Assembly (NCBI GenBank): GCA_003194525.1
Contig: NBIV01000028.1
Span: forward strand, 124,001-188,000
Direction of reading: 5' to 3'
Length of the DNA: 64,000 bases
From: Gracilariopsis chorda
Lineage: Eukaryota; Rhodophyta; Florideophyceae; Gracilariales; Gracilariaceae
Part shown: piece after piece, positions 1 through 8,189 of the stretch
How the letters are laid out: every line of letters starts with the position of its first letter
How positions within the stretch are numbered: the stretch's first letter is position 1
The notes under the pieces: model-generated
The model's input: only the letters and a program-made list of their open reading frames with translations
Database searches by the model: none
Told to the model about the DNA's origin: nothing
Program-made: the position numbers and the translations under genes

Positions 1-5
1 AAGCC

Positions 6-1838
6 GTGAATGCTGCAGAAGAGCCTATTACCGAGGTCGAACCCATTAATACGCAAAATATCGAGGAAGATGCTCTTGTCACACCATCTCAGATGCAAGT
101 TTTGCAGCCGCAAACAAGTTTATTAAGCGAAAATGCACCTGTCCAATCAACTGTGATTCACGGTCGTGTGTGGGAAACCTGTACGACGTTGAGTCCTCTG
201 AATGGTTGTATGCAAATGCATCAGTGGAAAGTGGGTGGCCCAGCTGGAGATTTTATCTCACCGCGTCATGTTTCTCCAAACATGAGTGCATTAGATTTAT
301 TTCTTTGGATGTTCCCTATGCAGCATTTGCAGTTCATAGTGAACAGAACAAATGTTCGGTTAGAAAGCAAAGACGTTCGGAGGACTTCAGGGGGAGAATT
401 GCTCAAATTCTTTGGAATTCTTATCCTCATGACTCGCATTGAGTTCTCTAACAGACGGGATCTTTGGAGCCTCGAGCCTTTTTCTAAGTTTATTCCTCAG
501 CCAAATATTGGTCTTGCGATGTCACGGAACAGATTTGAAATGCTTAGAAGTTCAATATGCTTCAGCGGAAATGGTGTGACTGAAGAGCAAGGAATCGCGC
601 GTTGGTCCTTCGTAACAGATTTTGTGAAGGCAATCAATGACCATCGTCGGTCTTTTGTCACGCCATCACATGCCTTATGTGTTGACGAAGGAATGTCACG
701 ATGGTACGGATTAGGCGGTAATTTGATTGATGTCGGGCTTCCGCACTATATGGCATTAGACAGAAAGCCGGAAAATGGTCTTGAAATGAAGGCCGTATGT
801 TGTGCACGAAGTGGCATAATGCTGAACATTGAGCTCAATATGGGTGCAAATATTCCGGAACAAGTTTTTGATTCTGATAACGCCCATGGAACGGCAGTCT
901 TACTTCGCTTAGTGCAACCATGGTTTGGATCAGGACGGTTGGTATGTGCGGATTCCTTTTTTGCGTCTGTCAGTACAGCGAAAGCATTACTAGAAAAAGG
1001 TTTAAGGTTTACTGGAGTTGTCAAAAATGCTACTCGTGAATATCCGATGACACATCTCTCCGAAACTACTTTATCAGACAGGGGAGATTTTGTATCTATG
1101 CTATCGAAAGGAAGCATTATCAATAATGATATAATGGCTGTAATGTGGATGGACAGAGAAAGAAGGTATTTCGTATCAACCTCTGGCACGGTTAGTCCTG
1201 GCTGTCCTATAATTCGAGAAAGGTGGAGACGGGAGGGAAATATTTCTAAGAAAGTGGAAATGGAGGTCGCAATTCCCGAAGTGTGTGAAGAGTATTACAA
1301 AAACTGTTCAATGGTCGATCGCCATAACAGATGCAGACAAGATGATCTGAATCTGGAGAAGAAAATTGAAGTGAAAGAGTGGTCATTTCGAGTGAACTGC
1401 TCTCTTTTATCGATTTGTATTGTGGACGCCTGGAAGTTGTACAAAGCCGCAAATGGAACCCGAAACATGAAAAGTCCGCACCACTTCTATTGCCAATTGG
1501 CTGATGAACTAATTGAGAATACATGGGATACCACAGGTCTAATGAGCAGAGATGAGCAACAATGTGAAAATGATCATGAGAAGCCAATGTTTGCAGGCAC
1601 TGGCTTGCATTTAATGCAGACGAATAGAAGGAGAAAAAACAAGGATGGCAAGATTACAAAAGATTTATATCAAGGACGGTGCAGTTTCTGCAAAGGTAAT
1701 ACAAAGTCCAAGTTTTTATGTTCTGGGTGCTATATCAGAAAAGAAAAAGAAGTGTTTTTATGTCACACTGGTACTAATAGAGATTGTTTTATGAAACACA
1801 TTGAAGAGTGTCACGGTATAATGAAGTTCAGAAGCTGA
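6..1838 (+). CDS. piggyBac-type transposase (5' end possibly outside window)
   Basis: Cut-and-paste DNA transposase of the piggyBac (DDE_Tnp_1_7) family. The N-terminal block around residues 93-185 (LDLFLWMF, LLKFFGILILMTRIEF, RNRFEMLRSSICFSG) is typical of the family. The probable catalytic Asp triad is D227 (CVDEGMSRW), D316 (CADSFFAS) and D438 (SMVDRHNR). The tail (about 563-600) has a Cys-rich finger, CSFCKG...CSGC...CH...C...H, like the C-terminal cross-brace finger of piggyBac proteins. About 610 codons are uninterrupted, so the element looks recently active. The frame is still open at base 3 and begins with GTG, so the true start is probably left of the window, and the left terminal repeat cannot be seen. 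What is seen: family motifs and an intact frame. Inferred: catalytic competence. No TTAA-flanked right terminus was identified. Confidence 0.88.
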   Translation: MNAAEEPITEVEPINTQNIEEDALVTPSQMQVLQPQTSLLSENAPVQSTVIHGRVWETCTTLSPLNGCMQMHQWKVGGPAGDFISPRHVSPNMSALDLFLWMFPMQHLQFIVNRTNVRLESKDVRRTSGGELLKFFGILILMTRIEFSNRRDLWSLEPFSKFIPQPNIGLAMSRNRFEMLRSSICFSGNGVTEEQGIARWSFVTDFVKAINDHRRSFVTPSHALCVDEGMSRWYGLGGNLIDVGLPHYMALDRKPENGLEMKAVCCARSGIMLNIELNMGANIPEQVFDSDNAHGTAVLLRLVQPWFGSGRLVCADSFFASVSTAKALLEKGLRFTGVVKNATREYPMTHLSETTLSDRGDFVSMLSKGSIINNDIMAVMWMDRERRYFVSTSGTVSPGCPIIRERWRREGNISKKVEMEVAIPEVCEEYYKNCSMVDRHNRCRQDDLNLEKKIEVKEWSFRVNCSLLSICIVDAWKLYKAANGTRNMKSPHHFYCQLADELIENTWDTTGLMSRDEQQCENDHEKPMFAGTGLHLMQTNRRRKNKDGKITKDLYQGRCSFCKGNTKSKFLCSGCYIRKEKEVFLCHTGTNRDCFMKHIEECHGIMKFRS

Positions 1839-3149
1839 CGAAGATGTCCACAACCTTGTCAACCTTCGTTTTTTATATTAAAAATCTATGTTTAAATGCA
1901 AAAGTTTACAATAAGTTCATTTTACCTTTAACCCCCTACTAATTCAATCTGCGTTATTTAGACTTGCTAGATTATTTAAACTCTATTACGAAACTGCCTC
2001 TTTAACAGATGTCACCGTATTCTTTCTGCTGTTCAAGTGGGTGTTATAAACGTTCTGAGAGTTTAAAGATATTTAGAATTAGTCGAGCTCCCGAAGGAGT
2101 TTTGGAGTTTTATGAAACTCAGCGAGGTTCGAACTCATGTTTTGCTGCTCGCATGTGACCTGACGACCACTGAGCTGCTGTTATGGCTCAATGGTCGTCT
2201 TCTACAAGTACTTATAGTTGAAAGACCACCCGGTAGGCCATGTTTCAAGTTCAAAATTTGAAATGTGGGGCCATGCGGATCAGATTTCAATTTTTTTTTT
2301 AATTTTGCGTGCCGTTGCGCTGACCTCATATGAGGTCAAAATGACCTCATATGAGGTCAGCGCACCGGTCCGATAGACAATAGAGGTGAAGGCATGGATC
2401 TGTGACCTTCGCCCTGGGCTCGCCTCCCCTCTGCCAAGCGCCGTTGTACTCTGCACCCCTGGTAAGATACGGAGTCCATCCCTCCTCTTCTGTGTCCCCT
2501 GGTTCCTTCTTTCGCGGCCAACGTGGCGCAAAGTCAGTATCTCTCTCTTTAGCCCCGAGCAGAGAAGCGCGTCCAATATCTCACTACTCACTCATTCCTA
2601 CATCGCTGAGCCTTTGTTCACGCACATGACGTGCGGCTCTCGAGCTAACATTGGCACCCATTCTTGCAGATTACAAGAAAGCTATCGCCGACTCGATCAC
2701 GAGCGTGTTATCAAACGTTTACCGTATTTCTTGCTTTGACGGTGTTTGAACGAACAGCGTCGTCATCATCCTCGAGTAATACACGGTAAAGGTAAGATTA
2801 CGAAGGGTGAAGAGTAGTGTCTCTTTGATTACGTGCCTTTCGCCCAACAAAAGGGCCACTTAACAGAAACGCACAGCCTTCCTTTCTCGGTAAGCTCGGT
2901 TTACCACCATCATGGTCCAGAATCCACGCCTCAACGTGAAACAAAGTGAAAGGTTTATCAATTTAACGTTGTCTTCCGAGACAGAGGCTCGATCTTGAGG
3001 CCAGCAAGGGAGGTTACCCATGTCAAAGATTGGCAGTTTTGAAACGTGTACAATATAGAGACAATAGAGCAAGATGATGATCTCAATGCGCCAATCCATC
3101 TCGCCATCGACTTCCTCCCCTCCACGTCCGTCCCCACTCCATCAAAACC
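1839..3149. other. AT-rich spacer between piggyBac transposase and PsbP-family gene
   Basis: No convincing gene. It contains the repeat end described separately near 2.2-2.38 kb. On the minus strand at about 2120-2190 there is a stretch resembling tRNA A and B boxes (CAGCTCAGTGGTCG and GAGTTCGAACCTCG). It does not fold into a full tRNA and is more likely part of the repeat. The short open frames here have no recognisable protein features. Confidence 0.5.
2240..2377 (-). repeat. Inverted copy of the 18.2-kb MITE end, with doubled palindrome
   Basis: Read on the minus strand, this stretch starts at TGTCTATCGGACC and runs through a GACCTCATATGAGGTC palindrome, an A-run and a CATGGCC block. It matches 18239-18378 almost base for base. 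Here the 16-bp palindrome is present twice (2323-2338 and 2343-2358) instead of once. It lies downstream of the piggyBac transposase, so it may be that element's right end or an independent MITE. The partner terminus is not visible in the window. Confidence 0.75.
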
Positions 3150-3973
3150 ATGCCAGCCTTCATCCCATCCCTCCCACTAAAAATTCATTCAGCCTCCCCA
3201 AGAACAAGTACCCACAAATCTCGTTCACTGTTACAAGCAAGCCATCAACCCATCAACAACACACCATGCAAAAGCGCACCTCCATCTCCCTCCCGCCGCA
3301 AAGCTCTTCAGTACCTCGCAGCAACACTCATAACAACGCCCGCACTGCTACAACATAGCGCCGCACTCGCTGCATCATCGCAGAAAGCATCGGTCAAACT
3401 CGGTCCGATCGAAGAAAGCGATGCTTACGGATACTCCTTTGCAACCCCTCCAGAAGGCTGGTCTCGTTCCACAGCCTCACTTTCCTCCTTCCGTGTCGCG
3501 ACCGTCTTCCTTAACGAGGCAGACGGTGACTCCAACATTAATATGGTCGTCACACCAGTCGCAGGAGATTTTCAAAAAACTCACTTCATTCGGAACTCTT
3601 GAAAACGTGCTCGTAAGTTTCTCCCTTTCCGTCCCTTTGCATCCCTCCAACAGTCACCCGTTTCAAGCGCAAGTACTAATGATGTGCATGCTACTCAAAA
3701 CACACGAAACAGCAAACTATCGTCCCCAAACGCGGCAAGGATATCGAAGGCGATTTAATTTCCACCAGAACAGATACGGAGAAGAACGCCTACGTGATCG
3801 AGTACACTATCACCTCAAAAGGCGTCAAGAGGCATTTGCTCACCGTTTTTTCTCTTCAGCCCGGTCGATATCTGCTAACCCTCACAGGGCAGGCATTGGA
3901 AGACAACTGGGCTTCCAGCGAGCCTGTTCTAAGAGCCGTCACGGAGTCATACAAGCTTCGAATCTTAAACTAA
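3150..3973 (+). CDS. PsbP-family thylakoid lumen protein (2 exons)
   Basis: PsbP-family protein, a group of luminal proteins that support photosystem II or its assembly. Residues 1-75 are a Ser/Arg-rich plastid transit peptide followed by a twin-Arg hydrophobic segment (SRRKALQYLAATLITTPALL...AALAA), typical of Tat import to the lumen. The mature part starts near GPIEESDAYGYSFATPPEGW, a PsbP hallmark. Exon 1 ends at 3612 (ENVL) and exon 2 starts at 3713 (QTIVPKRGKDIEG). The 100-nt intron has GT/AG ends and an ACTAAT branch-like site. Exon 2 runs through YVIEYTITSKG and LLTVFSLQPGRYLLTLTGQA to LRILN and a stop at 3973. Within exon 1 the frame changes at an A6 run (3574-3579): one A fewer restores GDFQKLTSFGTLENV. 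A sequencing indel is the simplest explanation. Whether this is PsbP proper or a PPL/PPD relative is unresolved. Confidence 0.85.
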
Positions 3974-4243
3974 GAAAACATCATTGATTACATTTTTATG
4001 AACACGTAAAGAATCCTCATCGAAAGATAAAGCTTTTGGTAGATGTAGCTGCCAACCTCCAACAACCACAACGAATCCATGAACAGCTTAAGCTCCAGAA
4101 CTCCCATCACAACCAAGACGCAAAGAAACACAAAAAAAAGGCAGCGCGACTACGTCGAAAAACGCCCCTGGATCCATCCAAAAATTCACAAGGAACAGGA
4201 ACAGACAAACAGCGGGAACAACAGCAACCACAAAGGGCAGGAG

Positions 4244-5236
4244 TTAATGAGTCTTGTGTCGCGAGTCAGCCGCCCACTTCTGAACGAGTTGGTCCATCTC
4301 AATACCAACCATAGCATTTCCGAGGTCCTCCGACACTTCGGCGAGCACCTTGGGGTTCTTAAAATTGGTAACAGCCTTCACAATGGCTTCAGCCCTCTTC
4401 TTAGGGTTATCACTCTTAAAAATGCCACTTCCAACAAAGACGCCGTCCATACCAAGTTGCATCATAAGCGCAGCATCAGCGGGAGTGGCAACGCCTCCAG
4501 CTGCAAACTGCACAACTGGTAACCTTCCCAATTCCTTAGTACGTCTGATAAGGTCCAATGGAGCACCAATCTCCTTCGCAAAGGTATACAACTCATCATC
4601 TTCCATGTGCTTGAGTTTACGAATGTCAGCGTTAACCAGTCTGGCATGTCGAACAGCCTCGACAACGTTTCCAGTACCAGCTTCGCCTTTAGTTCGAATA
4701 AAAGCCGCCCCTTCGGCAATTCTTCGCAGCGCCTCGCCAAGATTACGACAACCGCACACAAAAGGGACCGCGAAGTTGTGCTTATTCACGTGATGAAGGT
4801 CATCAGCAGGTGTGAGCACTTCACTTTCATCGATGTAATCAATGCCAATAGCCTGCAAGATCTGCGCTTCCACGAAGTGTCCGATGCGAATTTTGGCCAT
4901 GACGGGGATTGAAACAGATTCTTGAATGGTTTTAATCATGGACGGGTCGGACATGCGAGCGACTTGACCGTTTGCACGAATGTCTGCCGGAATTCTCTCC
5001 AGCGCCATCACGGCACAGGCTCCGGCCTGTTCGGCGAGTTTTGCTTGCTCGGGAGTTACGACATCCATGATAACGCCGCCCTTGAGCATCTGTGCGAGGC
5101 CGACCTTCGTAGCATAGGTAGAAGTGTTAGCGACGTCTGCATGGGACACAGCCGGTGCGGGCTGAGTAGAAGCGAAGGATGTGCCCGGTAAGTCGTGGGC
5201 GGTGTCGTATGCATGGCCATTTCCGTTAGCTGCCAT
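4244..5236 (-). CDS. PDX1: Pyridoxal 5'-phosphate synthase, PDX1/PdxS subunit
   Basis: Synthase subunit of the DXP-independent vitamin B6 pathway. It makes PLP from ribose 5-phosphate, glyceraldehyde 3-phosphate and ammonia delivered by the PDX2 glutaminase. The 330-aa length fits the family plus a short N-terminal extension (about 35 aa). Visible motifs are GGVIMDVV (substrate Asp), [10 protein letters not shown] (Schiff-base Lys), [29 protein letters not shown] (second catalytic Lys), and the phosphate loops [13 protein letters not shown] and [12 protein letters not shown]. The frame is intact and single-exon. The next gene upstream, a cyclin on the same strand, ends 272 bases before this start, so each gene has its own promoter. 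The protein is expected to act in the cytosol; no plastid transit signal is obvious. Confidence 0.97.
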   Translation of the reverse strand: MAANGNGHAYDTAHDLPGTSFASTQPAPAVSHADVANTSTYATKVGLAQMLKGGVIMDVVTPEQAKLAEQAGACAVMALERIPADIRANGQVARMSDPSMIKTIQESVSIPVMAKIRIGHFVEAQILQAIGIDYIDESEVLTPADDLHHVNKHNFAVPFVCGCRNLGEALRRIAEGAAFIRTKGEAGTGNVVEAVRHARLVNADIRKLKHMEDDELYTFAKEIGAPLDLIRRTKELGRLPVVQFAAGGVATPADAALMMQLGMDGVFVGSGIFKSDNPKKRAEAIVKAVTNFKNPKVLAEVSEDLGNAMVGIEMDQLVQKWAADSRHKTH

Positions 5237-5507
5237 TGTTTACCGAGGTGGGGGTTGAGGGGCTGGTGTGCAACTGAGAGGTGAATGGGGAGAGGTCGAG
5301 GTGGTGGAAGGAAGGGGGGGTAGGGAGATGCGGGGCTTAAAAGAAGGGTTGAAGAAGGAGATGGACGGCGCGAATCGGTGGCGCGGAGATTGGCCACACG
5401 GAGTGCAACCGACGGTGAGCGAAGATGAGGCGCAGCGCTTGAACCGGCGTGCAATACGTGGACAGCGCCGGTGCCAGCGCATCACGGCGCGCGAGGCTGT
5501 GTGTGGT

Positions 5508-6731
5508 TCAAGTGCATCGACGCACATGCTGCGTCGGTTCCGCCGCCTCATCCGGGTAGGCGGACGATGTAGACGACGGTGACGACGATGATGATGAGGA
5601 GGAGGAGAAGGAGAGTTCGCCGCCGGGCTCCGTCTCGTCGGCGAGTGGGATTATTGGGGCCGCTTTGCGTAGCGACGCGGGACGAGAGGGAACGTTTAGC
5701 GCGCGCGTTAGTAGGCGGGTGAACTGGACGGTGGACGGCACTCGTGAGCCGCAGTAGTGCGCCGGCGAGTGTTCTGGCCATTGTTTGAGCAACCAGCGCG
5801 TGGGATGTTCAACAACGTCATCAAAAAGTTTCAACCACTTGTTCCAAATATGAACGGCTGCGTGCAAAGTGTCCGGCGATTGCATGCGCGCCTGAACGGC
5901 ACGTTGCGCAATTGAAAGCGCGTGTCGAATGGGGATGCGAAATGCTTGAAGGCACATTAAGACGGATGCGACAGCAATACATCCCGGTGATCTCCACGTG
6001 ATTTCGGCGTCCAATAAGGCGACATGCGTGAGGAAGTGCGCGAGTTTGAGGGCCGGGCCGTGGTGGTTGGGCGGGAAAAGCTGGCGTATCAGCGGTGGAA
6101 CGGTCGCACTTGCGGTGGGAACGTTGAGATTGAAATTGAGGGTTTGTAGAATTGTGTACTCCATGTCGAGAACCATGCTGTGTGTGGCGGAGCGATCGCA
6201 CATGGCAACGCTCTCTGCGACGGTTGGAGCTTCACACTCGTGCATTTTGCACGCCAGCATGAGGCATACCACCGCCACAAGCTGCACGGAAGCGCGGGTG
6301 ACGTGCGTCTTGGACAGCATTCTGTCCAGGTAGTTTATGGATAGGGAGAGAGTGTGGGCGTTTGCAGCGTATTCGGTGGCCACTTCCATCATCCAGTCGA
6401 CGACGATTTCGCGCACGTTGGCGTCGATGTGCGCCTGCTGTTGTTGCTGGATGCGGAGAAAGTTGTGCGGCAGTTGAGAGGCAAAGTTGAGCGCGTTTTG
6501 GGTGATGAGAAGCTGCAAGTGTTGGGTGGTGCGGGGCTGGGAAACACGGGTGTGGCGGGGGCGTTTAGAAGGCGGGGCATCTGTGGTTCGGGGGCGTTTG
6601 CGGGATGCGGCTTGGACGGGGTGCAACGCGGGCGGAGGAGACGTGGGGGAGGACGGCATGCGAGTGGGCGGGGAGGGTGGGGGAGGATGCGAAGGCGGCG
6701 GGGGGGGCAGGGTGCGCAGCGGAGCGGCCAT
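5508..6731 (-). CDS. A/B-type mitotic cyclin
   Basis: Regulatory subunit of a cyclin-dependent kinase. After a Pro-rich, low-complexity N-terminus (1-70), the cyclin N box follows at about 95-215: REIVVDWMMEVATEY (the MRAILVDWL-like helix), LSINYLDRML, VQLVAVVCLMLACKMHE, VLDMEYTILQTLNFNLNVPTA. A cyclin C-type helical domain follows (FLTHVALLDAE...PGCIAVASVLM...), then a Ser-rich tail (about 375-390). The Lys and Glu that contact the kinase are present in ACKMHE and in the helix-1 region. The layout resembles A- and B-type cyclins more than D-type (no LxCxE). No clear destruction box (RxxLxxxxN) was found in the N-terminus, which is unusual for a mitotic cyclin. Single exon. Subtype assignment is uncertain. 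Confidence 0.88.
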   Translation of the reverse strand: MAAPLRTLPPPPPSHPPPPSPPTRMPSSPTSPPPALHPVQAASRKRPRTTDAPPSKRPRHTRVSQPRTTQHLQLLITQNALNFASQLPHNFLRIQQQQQAHIDANVREIVVDWMMEVATEYAANAHTLSLSINYLDRMLSKTHVTRASVQLVAVVCLMLACKMHECEAPTVAESVAMCDRSATHSMVLDMEYTILQTLNFNLNVPTASATVPPLIRQLFPPNHHGPALKLAHFLTHVALLDAEITWRSPGCIAVASVLMCLQAFRIPIRHALSIAQRAVQARMQSPDTLHAAVHIWNKWLKLFDDVVEHPTRWLLKQWPEHSPAHYCGSRVPSTVQFTRLLTRALNVPSRPASLRKAAPIIPLADETEPGGELSFSSSSSSSSSPSSTSSAYPDEAAEPTQHVRRCT

Positions 6732-7114
6732 GGCAGGTGGTGCTGCTGAAGCTGCTACAGCTGCTACGGGGCGGGGGGCTATGCCACGTCTTTGAATTGA
6801 GGGCGCGGGCGCGCGCTTTTCAGTGCAGACGGCGTCACGAGAGAGTGCGCAACGGAGCGCTCTTTTTATACGCGCAGAAGTGAATGAAAGCTGCGCCGCT
6901 ATCTACAGTATCTCTCCGCTGCCACGGTCGTGAAGTTTGTCGCAGCGCTTTGGTCCTCCGCGCTGTGCCCGCCCGCGTCGGCGCGCAATTGCCCGCGGCT
7001 GTCCCTTGGCGCCAAATGCAATGCCGCTTTGCACCGCCGCTAATTTGTTTTATATCTCCTATCACCAAACGGTGCCTACCGCTGTACCGATGTCACCGCC
7101 CGTTCGCGGGCGGT
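6732..7114. other. Cyclin upstream region
   Basis: This is the 5' region of the cyclin gene (minus strand) and the 3' flank of the sulfotransferase gene. It holds a TATA-like box at 6861-6870 and G/C-rich sequence. No other gene is supported. Confidence 0.5.
6861..6870 (-). promoter_or_regulatory. TATA-like box upstream of the cyclin gene
   Basis: On the minus strand the sequence reads TATAAAAAGA, about 130 bases upstream of the cyclin start codon and surrounded by GC-rich DNA. This is a plausible core promoter element; the transcription start is not known. Confidence 0.5.
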
Positions 7115-7984
7115 TCATGCGGAGGCCGTCGTTGTCACAAAGTTGCAGTTGTGAATCCAGCAGCGCGATCGAGCACCGGCTCGAATCCACTCTTGTTTGT
7201 GGATTTCCTCGTAGTGCAGCGTCACGTAAGGCGTATTGTGTGCGTCCAACATCTGCCTAATCGATTTGAAGTAGCGCCCAAGTCTTTCCGTATGTTGCTT
7301 CAGCTGTTCGCCACTCTTTTCGTCCCGCGCTTTCTCCCCCTCCATCTCGCCCTCAGAGCGGTTGCTAGGTTTTGCCCGCCTCCAATCGCCCTCTCGAGCC
7401 GCGCGTTGAGCCGAGACAAAAGTGTGTGTAGCGTTTCGTCGCAGAACTATCACCTCGATGCCACCCTTGTTAGCCGCTCGAATCAGCTCCTTCACGCGCC
7501 TTCTGTACCGTGCAAACTGTCCCGGAAACAGCTTCACCGTCGCGTTGCGTCGGACATACTGCGTTAATTGCGCTACCGTCGCGTGTTGTAGAGGCCCCTT
7601 GAATATGTGCCACGGCTCCGTTAAAGCGAACACATCTTCAATGTAGTAAGACCCGGTTGTGTACTTGCAGCCGTCTATGCTGTTTGTTAGCCACGTCGTT
7701 CCATGTCGCTCGGCGGATAGTATCAGCGAGTGCTTGCATCGAGGCCTATGTTGTCGCTCCTGTTCATGTTGTTGTTTGTTGGCCGTGTTCCATCTTGCTC
7801 CGGCCATGATGCGCGCCTTCTGCGACGGTCCGTGCGCTTGCGTTGTTGACAGTAGCTTGAAAGACGCGTACCACACTGTTACAGTTATTGCAAGCGCTAG
7901 AGCAGCAGATCGCACAACGGACGTAGCGCTTCTTGCACGTTTGGGAGATTCTATCATTTGGGCTTTTGCACGCACGATGAGCAC
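7115..7984 (-). CDS. Golgi-type sulfotransferase, type II membrane protein
   Basis: Probable PAPS-dependent carbohydrate sulfotransferase. A short basic N-terminus precedes one membrane anchor (about 23-46), giving type II topology as in Golgi sulfotransferases. The 5'-phosphosulfate-binding motif is seen in LILSAERHGTTWLTN and the 3'-phosphate-binding motif in VIVLRRNATHTFVSAQRA. A late YVTLHYEEI segment matches the usual strand before the C-terminal part. The protein is short (289 aa) and ends soon after this segment, so the C-terminus could be truncated or continue through an unrecognised intron. Red algae make heavily sulfated wall polysaccharides, which gives a plausible role; the substrate is unknown. 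Confidence 0.72.
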   Translation of the reverse strand: MLIVRAKAQMIESPKRARSATSVVRSAALALAITVTVWYASFKLLSTTQAHGPSQKARIMAGARWNTANKQQHEQERQHRPRCKHSLILSAERHGTTWLTNSIDGCKYTTGSYYIEDVFALTEPWHIFKGPLQHATVAQLTQYVRRNATVKLFPGQFARYRRRVKELIRAANKGGIEVIVLRRNATHTFVSAQRAAREGDWRRAKPSNRSEGEMEGEKARDEKSGEQLKQHTERLGRYFKSIRQMLDAHNTPYVTLHYEEIHKQEWIRAGARSRCWIHNCNFVTTTASA

Positions 7985-8189
7985 GGAGCTGCACTACGTC
8001 GTCTCGGCAGCACCGAACCCCTTGTGTACCAGCTGCGGGCAGTAGCCCCCTGCCGCATGATGATGGAACTCAAAGAGGTACGCGTCCTAAACTGAAACAC
8101 AGTGGCTGCTTTTAAGCAACGCCTCAATTCAAAGCTGAATACACACATAGTAGCACATCATTTACAAGATGCCCAGACAGGCACGGCAG

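Noticed and set aside
2120-2190. tRNA on the minus strand
   Set aside because: A-box and B-box-like sequences are present, but acceptor and anticodon stems do not form; probably part of a repeat.
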